Assembly: GCF_030704825.1 (NCBI RefSeq)
Contig: NZ_JAUYNX010000012.1
Coordinates: forward strand, 1-64,000
Length of the DNA stretch: 64,000 bases
From: Brevundimonas sp.
Lineage (GTDB): Bacteria > Pseudomonadota > Alphaproteobacteria > Caulobacterales > Caulobacteraceae
Direction: 5' to 3'
Below, in pieces: positions 1 to 8,335 of this stretch (the stretch's first letter is position 1; every line of letters starts with the position of its first letter). Under the pieces are notes generated by a model. That model worked only from the letters and a program-made list of their open reading frames with translations. It was not told where the DNA came from and did not search any database. Both the position numbers and the translations under genes were made by a program.

Positions 1-475
1 CCGCAAGGACCCCCGGGGTCTCCATCCCCCGGGCTTCATCGCTCGACCACAGCCCGCCGTCATCGAGAACGTGGATCCGACGCCCTCCCCTTCGACGGGA
101 TGGGCCGGAGTCTAGACCGGGGCCTACATGCGGCGCGCAAATGACGCTGCATTTCCGGAAAGGCGCGGAAAAACAACGGGCGGGTTGCGAAAATTGCTGT
201 GTCTGGAAATGAAATTGTCGCAGCACGAATTCCTTCTCCCCTTGAGGGAGAAGGTGGCTCGCGAAGCGAGACGGATGAGGGGTGAAACACCCGTCTGTCC
301 GTGGACCGCGTCCGTTCTCGCCAATCCGCTCGCGGAAGCAGCCCCCTCATCCGCCCCCTCTGGGGGCGCCTTCTCCCTCAAGGGGAGAAGGAACCGCGCG
401 CCTGGCCCGGAATGACGGTCGCGGAAGGAGAGGTCCGGCTTCGCGCGGCGCCGCATTCCCGCTATAGGCCGCGGC
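1..475. other. Non-coding stretch at the left edge
   Basis: No convincing gene is visible here. The interval holds a 25-bp perfect inverted repeat (listed separately) and, at about 10-35, a C/G-rich hairpin-like stretch. Short open frames run in several phases but have no ribosome-binding site or recognisable motif. A minus-strand gene may begin or end near 1-80 and leave the window, but too little of it is present to name. Confidence 0.5.
230..393. repeat. Intergenic inverted-repeat element, 25-bp perfect arms
   Basis: The arms at 230-254 and 369-393 are perfect reverse complements built around CCTTCTCCC and GGGAGAAGG. A second pair nested inside (near 272-282 and 343-353, CGGATGAGGGG / CCCCTCATCCG) extends the symmetry, and the centre carries a GCGAAGCG core. 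This is the form of a mobile or REP-like intergenic palindrome. It lies about 80 bp upstream of the methyltransferase gene. Confidence 0.75.
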
Positions 476-1375
476 ATGACCCCCCTTCTGTATGGCCGCC
501 CGCCGGCGGTGTTCGATCCGCCCGGCGCGGCGACCCAGGTTTCGCCGCTGATTCCCGGCTCGACACCGCTCGAGGACGTGGCCGGGGGCTCGGCCGACGA
601 GATCATGATCTACGCCCCGCCCGGGGTGCTGGAGCGGCGGTACACGCTCGCCCTGGCGCTGAGGGCGCTGAAGCCCGGCGGGCGGCTGGATGTCATGGCG
701 CCCAAGGACAAGGGCGGGTCGCGGCTGAGGAAGGAGCTGGAAGGCTTCGGCGTCGAGGTCGGGGAGAGCGCCAAGGCGCACCACCGGCGCTGCGTGGTGA
801 TCCGGCCGGAGACGCTGACCGGAATCGACGAGGCCATCGCCGCGGGGGCGCCGCGTCTGGTCGAGGGGCTGGACGCCTGGTCGCAGCCGGGGATCTTCGC
901 CTGGGACCGGATCGACGCGGGGTCCCTGCTGCTGGCCCAGGCCGTGCCGCCGCTCAAGGGCGCGGGGGCCGATCTCGGCTGCGGCTACGGCGCCCTGGCC
1001 ACGGTGGCGCTCCGCTCGCCGGCGGTGACTTCGCTGCGCATGATCGATCTGGACCGGCGGGCGATCGAAGCGGCGCGGAAGAATGTCGCCGACCCGCGCG
1101 CGCGCTTCGAATGGGCCGATGCGCGCACGGTCGAGGCGGCGGGCGATCTGGACTTCGTGGTCACCAATCCGCCGTTCCACGACGGCGGCGCCGAGGACAA
1201 GCGGCTGGGCCAGGCCTTCATCCGGCAGGCCGCCGCGATGCTGGGCAAGGGCGGGGTGCTCTGGCTCGTGGCCAATCGCCATCTGCCCTATGAGGCCGAG
1301 CTGAACGCGGCCTTCAAGCGGGTGCGGATGGCCGCCGACGCGGGCGGCTACAAGGTGTTCGAGGCGGTGAAGTGA
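476..1375 (+). CDS. Class I SAM-dependent methyltransferase, RsmC-like (putative rRNA guanine-N2 methyltransferase)
   Basis: This 299-residue protein has the two-domain layout of the RsmC/RlmG family. An N-terminal half lacking motifs is followed by a C-terminal Rossmann methyltransferase fold with SAM motif I (GADLGCGYG, about residue 162) and the NPPF catalytic motif (about residue 228) that reads amino groups of guanine. Family members methylate 16S or 23S rRNA; which rRNA position is modified here cannot be read from sequence. It opens a co-directional operon, and its stop codon overlaps the GTG start of the next gene (GTGA). The assignment to the family is firm, the exact substrate is inferred. 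Confidence 0.85.
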   Translation: MTPLLYGRPPAVFDPPGAATQVSPLIPGSTPLEDVAGGSADEIMIYAPPGVLERRYTLALALRALKPGGRLDVMAPKDKGGSRLRKELEGFGVEVGESAKAHHRRCVVIRPETLTGIDEAIAAGAPRLVEGLDAWSQPGIFAWDRIDAGSLLLAQAVPPLKGAGADLGCGYGALATVALRSPAVTSLRMIDLDRRAIEAARKNVADPRARFEWADARTVEAAGDLDFVVTNPPFHDGGAEDKRLGQAFIRQAAAMLGKGGVLWLVANRHLPYEAELNAAFKRVRMAADAGGYKVFEAVK

Positions 1376-2142
1376 AGACGCCCTCGGGCTCAGGCAGCGC
1401 GAAGCGCGGTAGCCCGCCAACAAGCCGCGTCGACAAGCTTCTGGGCTCGATGGGCTATGGCTCGCGGACCGAGATGGCGCGGCTGGGCAAGGCGGGCGGG
1501 ATCGTGCTGGACGGGGCCGATCTGACCGATGTGTCGAAGCGGATCGCGGTGACCCCGGACCTGCCGGCGCGGATGGAGATCGACGGCGAGCCGCTGGATC
1601 CGCCGCCCGGTCTGGTGATGATGCTGCACAAGCCGCTGGGCATGACCTGTTCGCGCAAGGAGGACGGGGCCCTGGTCTATGACGTCCTGCCGCCGCGCTG
1701 GCGGCGGCGCGATCCGGCCATCTCGACCATCGGCCGGCTGGACAAACAGACCACGGGCCTGCTGCTGCTGACCGACGACGGCGACCTGCTGCACCGGGTG
1801 ATCTCGCCCAAACGGCATGTGGCCAAGGTCTATCGCGCGACCCTGGCGCGGCCGATGGTCGGGACCGAGGGCGACGTCTTCGCCGCCGGGGGGCTGGTGC
1901 TGGAGGGCGAGGACAAGCCGCTGTCGCCGGCCGTGCTGGAGGTGCTGTCGCCCACCGAGGCGCGGCTGACCGTGACCGAGGGCCGCTATCACATGGTGCG
2001 GCGGATGTTCGCGGCGGTGGGCAACCACGTCGAGGGCCTGCACCGCGAGCGGGTCGGCGGCCTGGCCCTGCCGGACGATCTGGAGCCGGGGGACTGGCGG
2101 CTGCTGGATCAGGGCGGGATCGACGCCATATTCGCCGCATGA
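1372..2142 (+). CDS. RsuA/RluB/RluE-family pseudouridine synthase
   Basis: The 256-residue protein has an N-terminal S4 RNA-binding domain (about residues 20-65) and a pseudouridine synthase domain with the family signature GRLDKQTTGLLLLTDDG near residue 122, where the Asp is the catalytic nucleophile. It converts a specific uridine in rRNA to pseudouridine; whether it acts on 16S (RsuA) or 23S (RluB/E/F) is not resolved. GTG is the start, coupled to the preceding methyltransferase by a 4-bp overlap. Codons 9-14 contain a 16-bp string identical to one arm of the repeat at 41453-41584, so the poorly conserved N-terminus may derive from a repeat insertion. Confidence 0.88.
   Translation: MKTPSGSGSAKRGSPPTSRVDKLLGSMGYGSRTEMARLGKAGGIVLDGADLTDVSKRIAVTPDLPARMEIDGEPLDPPPGLVMMLHKPLGMTCSRKEDGALVYDVLPPRWRRRDPAISTIGRLDKQTTGLLLLTDDGDLLHRVISPKRHVAKVYRATLARPMVGTEGDVFAAGGLVLEGEDKPLSPAVLEVLSPTEARLTVTEGRYHMVRRMFAAVGNHVEGLHRERVGGLALPDDLEPGDWRLLDQGGIDAIFAA
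1397..1412 (+). repeat. Repeat-arm sequence inside a coding region
   Basis: GCGCGAAGCGCGGTAG occurs here, within the first codons of the pseudouridine synthase, and identically at 41564-41579 in the right arm of an intergenic inverted repeat. The flanking base on the 5' side (A) also matches. No second arm is present nearby, so this would be a half-element if the match reflects common origin. Confidence 0.45.
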
Positions 2143-2780
2143 CCGCCCACGCCAAGATCTGCGGACTGACCACGCCGGACGCCCTGGACGCGGCGCTCGC
2201 GGGCGGCGCGGCCTTCGTCGGGGCGGTGGTGTTTCCGAAAAGCCCGCGCCACATCGAACCATTGCATGCGGCGACCCTGTTCGAGCGGGCGCGCGGCAAG
2301 GCGAAGATCGTGGCCGTGACGGTGGACGCCGACGACGCCCTGGTGACCGAAATCGCCCTGATCCTGAAGCCGGATCTGATCCAGCTGCATGGATCGGAGA
2401 CCCGCGAGCGGGCGGAACAGGTCCGGATGCTGACCGGGGCGGGGATCATCAAGGCGCTGCCGATCCGGACCCACGAGGATTTCGCGGCGGCGGACGACTG
2501 GGAGCCGTTCGCCGATCATCTGATGTTCGACGCCAGGCCGCCCGAGGGGTCCGACCTGCCGGGCGGGGTCGGGGCGCGGTTCGACTGGGCGCTGCTGGCC
2601 GGCAAGGCCTTCCGCCATCCGTGGTTCGTGGCCGGCGGGCTGACGCCGGACAATGTGGGCGAGGCGATCCGGATGTCCGGCGCGCCCCTCGTGGACGTGT
2701 CCTCTGGCGTGGAAACCGCGCCGGGTGTTAAGGACGCAGCCCTGATCGCGGCGTTCCTGGAGGCGACGCGGTCGGCCTGA
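2139..2780 (+). CDS. trpF: Phosphoribosylanthranilate isomerase
   Basis: TrpF catalyses the third step of tryptophan synthesis, the Amadori rearrangement of phosphoribosylanthranilate to CdRP, in the cytoplasm. The 213-residue length is typical. The catalytic cysteine lies in the N-terminal motif KICGLT, and the C-terminal part carries the phosphate-binding and Asp region VDVSSGVE. Its ATG overlaps the upstream stop codon (ATGA), and trpB follows after 32 bp. The grouping trpF-trpB-trpA with accD and folC is characteristic of alphaproteobacteria such as Caulobacter; the remaining trp genes are not in this window. Confidence 0.96.
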   Translation: MTAHAKICGLTTPDALDAALAGGAAFVGAVVFPKSPRHIEPLHAATLFERARGKAKIVAVTVDADDALVTEIALILKPDLIQLHGSETRERAEQVRMLTGAGIIKALPIRTHEDFAAADDWEPFADHLMFDARPPEGSDLPGGVGARFDWALLAGKAFRHPWFVAGGLTPDNVGEAIRMSGAPLVDVSSGVETAPGVKDAALIAAFLEATRSA

Positions 2781-2812
2781 TTTCCGCCGCTCCCCCGCGC
2801 GAAGGCTAAGAC

Positions 2813-4027
2813 GTGAACGCCATCCTTCCCAATCGCTACGCCCTGCCCGACGCCGAGGGCCGTTTCGGTCCCTATGGCGGGCGGTTCGTGGCCGAGACCC
2901 TGATGCCGCTGGTTCACGAACTGAACGCGGCGTACGAGGCGGCCAAGGCGGATCCGACGTTCCAGGCCGAGCTGGACGGCTTCCTGACCGACTATGTCGG
3001 CCGGCCCAGCCCGCTGTATCTGGCCGAGCGGCTGACGGAGCACTATGGAGCCGCCGACATCTGGTTCAAGCGCGACGAGCTGAACCACACGGGCGCGCAC
3101 AAGATCAACAACTGCATGGGCCAGATCCTGCTGGCCATGCGCATGGGCAAGACGCGGATCATCGCCGAGACCGGGGCCGGCCAGCACGGGGTGGCCACGG
3201 CGACGGTCTGCGCCCGCTTCGGCCTGAAATGCGTGGTCTACATGGGCGCGACCGACGTCGAGCGGCAGATGCCCAACGTCTTCCGCATGAAGCTGCTGGG
3301 GGCCGAGGTGGTCCCGGTGACGGCGGGCCGGGCGACGCTCAAGGACGCCATGAACGAGGCGATGCGCGACTGGGTCACCAATGTCGAGGACACCTACTAT
3401 CTGATCGGCACCGCCGCCGGGCCACACCCCTATCCGGCCATGGTGCGCGACTTCCAGACGGTGATCGGCAAGGAGACGCGGATCCAGATGCTGGCCCGCA
3501 AGGACAAGCTCCCTGACGCCTGCGTGGCGGCGATCGGCGGCGGGTCCAACGCCATCGGCCTGTTTTATCCCTTCATCGAGGACGCCGGCGTGCGGCTGAT
3601 CGGGGTCGAGGCGGCCGGGCGCGGGCTGGACGGGCCCGACCATGCGGCCAGCCTGCAGGGCGGGCGGCCGGGCGTGCTGCACGGCAACCGGACCTATCTG
3701 CTGCAGGACGACGACGGCCAGATTCTGGAGGGCCATTCGATCTCGGCCGGCCTGGACTATCCCGGCATCGGGCCCGAGCACGCCTGGCTGAAGGACATCG
3801 GCCGCGCCGAATACCGCGCCGCCACCGACGCCGAGGCGCTGGAGGCCTTCCAGCTGTGCTCGAGGCTGGAAGGGATCATTCCGGCGCTGGAGCCCAGCCA
3901 CGCCCTGGCCCGGGTGGGCGAGATCGCGAAGGAAGTCGGCAAGGGCGGCGACGTCGTGCTGAACATGTGCGGGCGGGGCGACAAGGACATTTTCGCCGTG
4001 GCGAAACATCTGGGCGTGGAGTTGTAG
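2813..4027 (+). CDS. trpB: Tryptophan synthase beta chain
   Basis: TrpB condenses indole with L-serine using pyridoxal phosphate and works as an alpha2-beta2 complex with TrpA. The 404-residue protein carries the PLP-lysine motif HTGAHKINN, the [10 protein letters not shown] segment and the phosphate-binding GGGSNAIG loop, all intact. GTG is the start, placed seven bases after a GAAGG ribosome-binding site; no better in-frame start exists. It is followed three bases later by an unrelated secreted-protein gene rather than directly by trpA, which is unusual for this pair. Confidence 0.97.
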   Translation: MNAILPNRYALPDAEGRFGPYGGRFVAETLMPLVHELNAAYEAAKADPTFQAELDGFLTDYVGRPSPLYLAERLTEHYGAADIWFKRDELNHTGAHKINNCMGQILLAMRMGKTRIIAETGAGQHGVATATVCARFGLKCVVYMGATDVERQMPNVFRMKLLGAEVVPVTAGRATLKDAMNEAMRDWVTNVEDTYYLIGTAAGPHPYPAMVRDFQTVIGKETRIQMLARKDKLPDACVAAIGGGSNAIGLFYPFIEDAGVRLIGVEAAGRGLDGPDHAASLQGGRPGVLHGNRTYLLQDDDGQILEGHSISAGLDYPGIGPEHAWLKDIGRAEYRAATDAEALEAFQLCSRLEGIIPALEPSHALARVGEIAKEVGKGGDVVLNMCGRGDKDIFAVAKHLGVEL

Positions 4028-4030
4028 ACC

Positions 4031-4456
4031 ATGAAGATCGTGATGATGGCCGCCGCGGCGGCGCTGATGGCCGGGCCGGCGATGGCGCAGGAATCGCCGG
4101 AAACCCTGGTGTTGCCCGGCGCCACCCTGGCCCCCGATTGCGGCAATCTGTACGGCCTGGCCGGCCGCGCCTTCTGCGTCAGCGCGCCGCTGGCGGGGAT
4201 CGGCGCCTTGGCCGACGCCTATATCGCCGACCTGAGGACCAAGGGCTGGCTGCCGGCCGGGGGCGAGGACAACCGCGTGGTCTTCGTGCGCCGCCGCGAC
4301 GGCGGCGGCTGCGACGGCCTGCAGATGCAGGCCTTCTACGACACCTCGCGGCCCGCCGGTCCGGACGCCATCGGCTATCTCGGCTTCGGCCCCATTCCGG
4401 GCAATGTCTGTTCGGACCAGCCGACCCCGCTGCCGACGCCCGCGCCGGCGCAATGA
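4031..4456 (+). CDS. Small secreted protein of unknown function, inserted between trpB and trpA
   Basis: I do not recognise this 141-residue protein. It begins with a clear signal peptide (MKIVMMAAAAALMAGPAMAQ, cleavage after AMA), so it should be periplasmic. The mature part has four cysteines, suggesting two disulfides, and ends in a proline-rich tail of PTP repeats. It starts 3 bp after trpB and its TGA overlaps the trpA ATG, so it is transcribed and probably translationally coupled within the tryptophan operon. Base composition resembles its neighbours. The location suggests co-expression with TrpA/TrpB but no mechanistic link can be drawn from sequence. Confidence 0.8.
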   Translation: MKIVMMAAAAALMAGPAMAQESPETLVLPGATLAPDCGNLYGLAGRAFCVSAPLAGIGALADAYIADLRTKGWLPAGGEDNRVVFVRRRDGGGCDGLQMQAFYDTSRPAGPDAIGYLGFGPIPGNVCSDQPTPLPTPAPAQ

Positions 4457-5283
4457 CCACCGCCCGCATCGACGCCCGTTTCGCCGCGCTGAAGGCCGAG
4501 GGCCGGGCGGGGTTCGTAGCCTATGTCATGGCCGGCGATCCGACGCGGGACGAGGCGCTGCAGATCTTGCGCGGCCTGCCGGCGGCGGGCGCGGACATCA
4601 TCGAGCTGGGCTTTCCGTTCTCGGACCCGATGGCCGAGGGGCCGCCGATCCAGCGCGCCGCCCTGCGCGGACTCAAGGCCGGGCTGACCCTGAAGGGGAC
4701 GCTGGCGCTGGCGGCGGACTTCCGCGCCGGCGACGCCGACACGCCGGTGATCCTGATGGGCTATCTGAATCCGATCGAGAGCTACGGCCATGACGCCTTC
4801 GCCCGCGACGCGGCGGCGGCGGGGGTGGACGGGGTGATCGTGGTCGACTGCCCGCCCGAGGAGGCCGGGCCGCTGTCAGACGCGCTGGACGCGGCCCGGG
4901 TGTCGCTGATCCGGCTGGCCACGCCGACCTCGGACGACGCCCGGCTGAAGATCATCGCCGAACGGACCTCGGGCTTCGTCTACTATGTCTCGGTCGCGGG
5001 CGTGACCGGGGTCAAGGAGGCCCAGACCCTGTCGGTGGCGCCGGCCGTCGAGCGGGTGCGCAAGGCCTCGGGCCTGCCGGTCGCGGTCGGTTTCGGGGTG
5101 AAGACGCCGGACCGCGCCGCCGACATCGCCCGGGTCGCCGACGCGGTGGTGGCGGGCTCGGTTCTGGTCGACGAAGTGGCGGCGGCGCTGGCGGCGAACG
5201 AACCCGCGGCTCCGCGCGTTCTGGCGAAGGTGAAGGCCCTCGCGGACGCGGTCCGGGGTGCGCGGGTCGCGGAAACGGTCTAA
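4453..5283 (+). CDS. trpA: Tryptophan synthase alpha chain
   Basis: TrpA cleaves indole-3-glycerol phosphate to indole and glyceraldehyde-3-phosphate, passing indole to TrpB through the complex tunnel. The 276-residue protein contains both catalytic acids, the Glu in IIELGFPFSDP and the Asp of SDPMAEGP, and the C-terminal phosphate-binding region GFGVKTP. An open frame extends far upstream, but the true start is the ATG at 4453, which overlaps the preceding stop (ATGA) and gives the family length. accD follows after 9 bp. Confidence 0.97.
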   Translation: MTTARIDARFAALKAEGRAGFVAYVMAGDPTRDEALQILRGLPAAGADIIELGFPFSDPMAEGPPIQRAALRGLKAGLTLKGTLALAADFRAGDADTPVILMGYLNPIESYGHDAFARDAAAAGVDGVIVVDCPPEEAGPLSDALDAARVSLIRLATPTSDDARLKIIAERTSGFVYYVSVAGVTGVKEAQTLSVAPAVERVRKASGLPVAVGFGVKTPDRAADIARVADAVVAGSVLVDEVAAALAANEPAAPRVLAKVKALADAVRGARVAETV

Positions 5284-5292
5284 AGCGCGCCC

Positions 5293-6189
5293 ATGGCTGA
5301 GAAGACTCCCCCCAAACCCCAGGAAAAGCGCGGCGGCTGGCTGTCGCGCTTCGCCCCCGGCGTGCGCAAGATCGTCAGCCGGCGGGACACGCCGGACAAT
5401 CTGTGGGTCAAGGACCCGGACACGGGCGAGATGCTGTACCGCCCGGATCTCGAAGGGTCTCTGTGGGTCACGCCCTCGGGCCGGCACATGCGCATCGACG
5501 CCCCGACGCGGCTGCGCTTCACCTTCGACGACGGCGCCTTCGAAAGCATCGACACCCCGGACGTGCCCGAGGACCCGTTGAAATTCTCGGACGGCAGGCC
5601 CTACAAGGACCGGCTGGCCGCGGCGCGCAAGGCGGCGGGCCGCAAGGACGCCATGGCCATCGGCTTCGGCGAGCTGGACGGGACCGAGGCGGTCGTCATC
5701 GTCCAGGACTTCACCTTCATGGGCGGTTCGCTGGGGATGGCGGCGGGCGAGGCCTTCATCGCCGCGGCCCGGGCGGCCATAGAGCGGGGCGTTCCCCTGG
5801 TCTGTTTCACCGCCGCCGGCGGGGCGCGGATGCAGGAAGGCGCCCTGAGCCTGATGCAGATGGCCCGCACCACCCTCGCCGTCCAGGAGCTGAAGGCGGC
5901 GCAACTGCCGTTCGTGGTGGTGCTGACCGATCCGACCACCGGCGGGGTCACGGCCAGCTACGCCATGCTGGGCGACGTGCACCTGGCCGAGCCGGGCGCC
6001 CTGATCGGTTTCGCCGGTCCGCGGGTGATCGAGGCGACGATCCGCGAGAAGCTGCCTCCCGGCTTCCAGCGCGCCGAATACCTCCAGGAAAAGGGCATGG
6101 TCGACAAGGTCGTGCCGCGAGCGGAGCTGACCGAAACCCTGGGCCGGATCCTGTCGATGCTGATGGGCGGGACGCGCCGCGCGGCGTAG
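5293..6189 (+). CDS. accD: Acetyl-CoA carboxylase carboxyltransferase subunit beta, lacking the zinc-finger cysteines
   Basis: AccD pairs with AccA to transfer carboxyl from biotin to acetyl-CoA, the first committed step of fatty acid synthesis. The 298-residue length and the crotonase-type carboxyltransferase core (AAGGARMQEG, PTTGGVTASYA) are standard. In E. coli AccD four cysteines near the N-terminus bind zinc. Here the aligned segment (LWVKDPDTGEMLYRPDLEG onward) has none: the first ligand position is Asp and the rest are replaced too. The structural ribbon sequence is otherwise retained. The gene sits 9 bp after trpA and 9 bp before folC, an arrangement also known in Caulobacter. Confidence 0.96.
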   Translation: MAEKTPPKPQEKRGGWLSRFAPGVRKIVSRRDTPDNLWVKDPDTGEMLYRPDLEGSLWVTPSGRHMRIDAPTRLRFTFDDGAFESIDTPDVPEDPLKFSDGRPYKDRLAAARKAAGRKDAMAIGFGELDGTEAVVIVQDFTFMGGSLGMAAGEAFIAAARAAIERGVPLVCFTAAGGARMQEGALSLMQMARTTLAVQELKAAQLPFVVVLTDPTTGGVTASYAMLGDVHLAEPGALIGFAGPRVIEATIREKLPPGFQRAEYLQEKGMVDKVVPRAELTETLGRILSMLMGGTRRAA

Positions 6190-6198
6190 TCTGGGCTG

Positions 6199-7485
6199 AT
6201 GGATCCGATTTCGGAACGGCTACGCGCGCGCCATCCGCAGCGCATCGACCTGTCGCTGGAGCGGATGCGGGTTCTGTGTGCGGCGCTGGGCGATCCGCAG
6301 CGCCGGCTGCCGCCGGTCATCCATGTGGCCGGCACCAACGGCAAGGGCTCGACGGTCGCCTTCATCCGCGCCATCGCCGAGGCGGCGGGCCTGACGGTCC
6401 ATGCCTACACCTCGCCCCATCTGGTCCGGTTCAACGAACGGATCCGCCTGGCGGGCCAGCTGATCGGGGACGACGCACTGAACGCCATCCTCGACCGGGT
6501 CGAGGCCGCCATCGACCGCGACGGGTCGGAGGCCACGGTGTTCGAGAGCGCCACCGCCGCCGCCTTCGTGGCCATGAGCGAGACGCCGGCGGACCTGGCC
6601 CTGGTCGAGGTCGGCCTCGGCGGGGTGCTGGACGCCACCAATGTGATCGAACGCCCGCTGCTCAGCGTCATCGCCCCGGTCGATCTGGATCATGCCGAAT
6701 TCCTCGGCGACAGCCTGCGCGGCGTGGCGGTGGAGAAGGCCGGGATTCTGAAGCCCGGCGCGCGCGGCCTGATCGCGCGGCAGCCGGAAGAGGCCATGGC
6801 GGCGATCGAGGCGGCGGCGCGGTCGGTGCATGCGCCCCTGACCGTCATGGGCGTGGATTTCGACGCCTGGGCCGAGCGCGGCGGCATGGCCTTCCAGGAC
6901 CAGGAGCGGTTCCTGGACCTGCCCGCGCCGGCCCTGGTCGGACCGCACCAGATCGCCAACGCCGGCCTGGCCGTCGCCGTGGCGCTGGAACTCGACCTGC
7001 CCGAGGCGGCGATCGCCGGGGGGCTGCGCGCCGTGCGCTGGCCCGCGCGTCTGCAGCGGCTGACGACGGGCCCCTATGGCGAGGCGGCGCGGGCGGCGGA
7101 CGCCGAGCTGTGGCTGGACGGCGGCCACAATCCGCACGCGGCCCGGGCCCTGGCGGAGGCCCTCGCCGAGCGTCAGGCGAAGGCGCCCCGGCCTCTGGCG
7201 CTGATCGTCGGCATGCTGGCCAACAAGGACGCCGGCGGCTTCTTCGAGGCGCTGAGGGAGTCGGGCGCGGCGGTCTTCACGGTGCGCTTCGACGGCGCCG
7301 CGGCCGAGCCCGAGGCGCTGGCGGCGGTGGCGCGGGGCCATGGGCTGGGCGCGACCCCCTGCGCCTCGGTCGGCGAGGCGCTGGAACGCGCCCTGCGCCT
7401 GGGCGCGGGCCGGGCAGCCATCTGCGGCTCGCTCTATCTGGCGGGCGAGGTGCTGGGCGCCGCGCGCGAGACCTGGCCGGACTGA
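6199..7485 (+). CDS. folC: Bifunctional folylpolyglutamate synthase / dihydrofolate synthase
   Basis: FolC adds glutamate to dihydropteroate and to folates in the cytoplasm. The 428-residue protein is a Mur-ligase-fold ATPase with the ATP-binding motif VAGTNGKGST at about residue 40, a folate-binding TSPHLVRFNERI segment, and the C-terminal ligand-binding domain with DGGHNPHAA. It closes the trp-accD-folC operon and converges with the small secreted-protein gene on the other strand, 12 bp apart. No clear ribosome-binding site precedes the ATG, so translation may rely on coupling. Confidence 0.96.
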   Translation: MDPISERLRARHPQRIDLSLERMRVLCAALGDPQRRLPPVIHVAGTNGKGSTVAFIRAIAEAAGLTVHAYTSPHLVRFNERIRLAGQLIGDDALNAILDRVEAAIDRDGSEATVFESATAAAFVAMSETPADLALVEVGLGGVLDATNVIERPLLSVIAPVDLDHAEFLGDSLRGVAVEKAGILKPGARGLIARQPEEAMAAIEAAARSVHAPLTVMGVDFDAWAERGGMAFQDQERFLDLPAPALVGPHQIANAGLAVAVALELDLPEAAIAGGLRAVRWPARLQRLTTGPYGEAARAADAELWLDGGHNPHAARALAEALAERQAKAPRPLALIVGMLANKDAGGFFEALRESGAAVFTVRFDGAAAEPEALAAVARGHGLGATPCASVGEALERALRLGAGRAAICGSLYLAGEVLGAARETWPD

Positions 7486-7497
7486 CGGATCCCGGCT

Positions 7498-7809
7498 CTA
7501 GCTGCCGTTCGGACCGCCCGGCGTCGCGGCCGCGCCCTCGTCCGGGAAGCGGACGCGCTGCAGGTTTCGCAGGAATTCCCGGGTCTGCTGATCCTGCACG
7601 CCGGCGCGCGGAACATCGCGGCAGACGCGTTGCTGCATGTTCGAGCCCGTGGCCCGCTCCATGCGGCAGATGCGGCGGGTGTCGCCCTCCGGCCCCGGGG
7701 GGGCGTCGGCGGGGCGGACCTCGGCGGGCGGGGTGTTTCCGGCGATGACGGTGACGACCTGCCCGCCGTCGAACAGCAGGGCGGAGGCGATGAGGGCGGC
7801 GGTCAGCAT
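7498..7809 (-). CDS. Small secreted or membrane-anchored protein of unknown function
   Basis: This 103-residue protein starts with a hydrophobic stretch (MLTAALIASALLF) that may be a signal peptide or anchor. The remainder is hydrophilic, with two cysteines and the segment RRICRMERATGSNMQQRVC, which resembles small Caulobacterales periplasmic proteins that I know only as hypotheticals. The ATG at 7809 is preceded by GGAG at a 7-base spacing, which decides the start over the longer open frame. It lies downstream of trxA on the same strand and could share its transcript. The function is unknown. Confidence 0.65.
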   Translation of the reverse strand: MLTAALIASALLFDGGQVVTVIAGNTPPAEVRPADAPPGPEGDTRRICRMERATGSNMQQRVCRDVPRAGVQDQQTREFLRNLQRVRFPDEGAAATPGGPNGS

Positions 7810-7898
7810 GACGACACTCCAGCGTCCATGGGTTGAACCTGGAAGAAGAACACTGATCGCCGGCCCCTGCAAATGGCGGCGAGTCCGACCCTCGACCG

Positions 7899-8237
7899 TC
7901 AGGCGACGGGTTGGCCGATGCCGGCTTCGGCCAGCCATTCGACGATCTTGCCCTTGGGCATGGCGCCGACCTTCATCGAGGCCATCTGGCCGTCCTTGAA
8001 CAGCATCAGGGTCGGAATGCCCTTCACGCCCAGTTTCGACGGGATCATCGGGCTGTCGTCGATATTGACCTTGGCGATCACCACCTGGCCGGCCAGTTCG
8101 TCGGCGATCTGCTCCAGCGCCGGACCGATCTGCTTGCACGGTCCGCACCATTCGGCCCAGAAATCGACCAGAACGGGGGTGGCCGACCTGAGCACGTCGG
8201 CGTCGAAACTGTCGTCAGTGACCTTGACTGTGGCCAT
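7899..8237 (-). CDS. trxA: Thioredoxin
   Basis: Thioredoxin is a cytoplasmic dithiol reductant recycled by thioredoxin reductase. The 112-residue protein has the active site [10 protein letters not shown] and the cis-proline loop KGIPTLMLF, with the family's usual length. The ATG at 8237 is chosen over an upstream one because GGAG precedes it by eight bases and the extra residues are not part of the fold. It lies 98 bp downstream of addA in the same direction, an order shared with other Caulobacterales. Confidence 0.96.
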   Translation of the reverse strand: MATVKVTDDSFDADVLRSATPVLVDFWAEWCGPCKQIGPALEQIADELAGQVVIAKVNIDDSPMIPSKLGVKGIPTLMLFKDGQMASMKVGAMPKGKIVEWLAEAGIGQPVA

Positions 8238-8335
8238 GGGGGATTCTCCGGATCGGCCGGCCATCATGGAGTGATTCCGGCGCTTCGAAAGCCGATGTGG
8301 GGCGCCGCACCGGCCAAATCAACGCAGGCGCCGTC

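Noticed and set aside
60..350. Minus- and plus-strand open frames in the first 475 bases
   Set aside because: No ribosome-binding site or family motif; most of the interval is a palindromic repeat, which creates open frames in several phases by chance.
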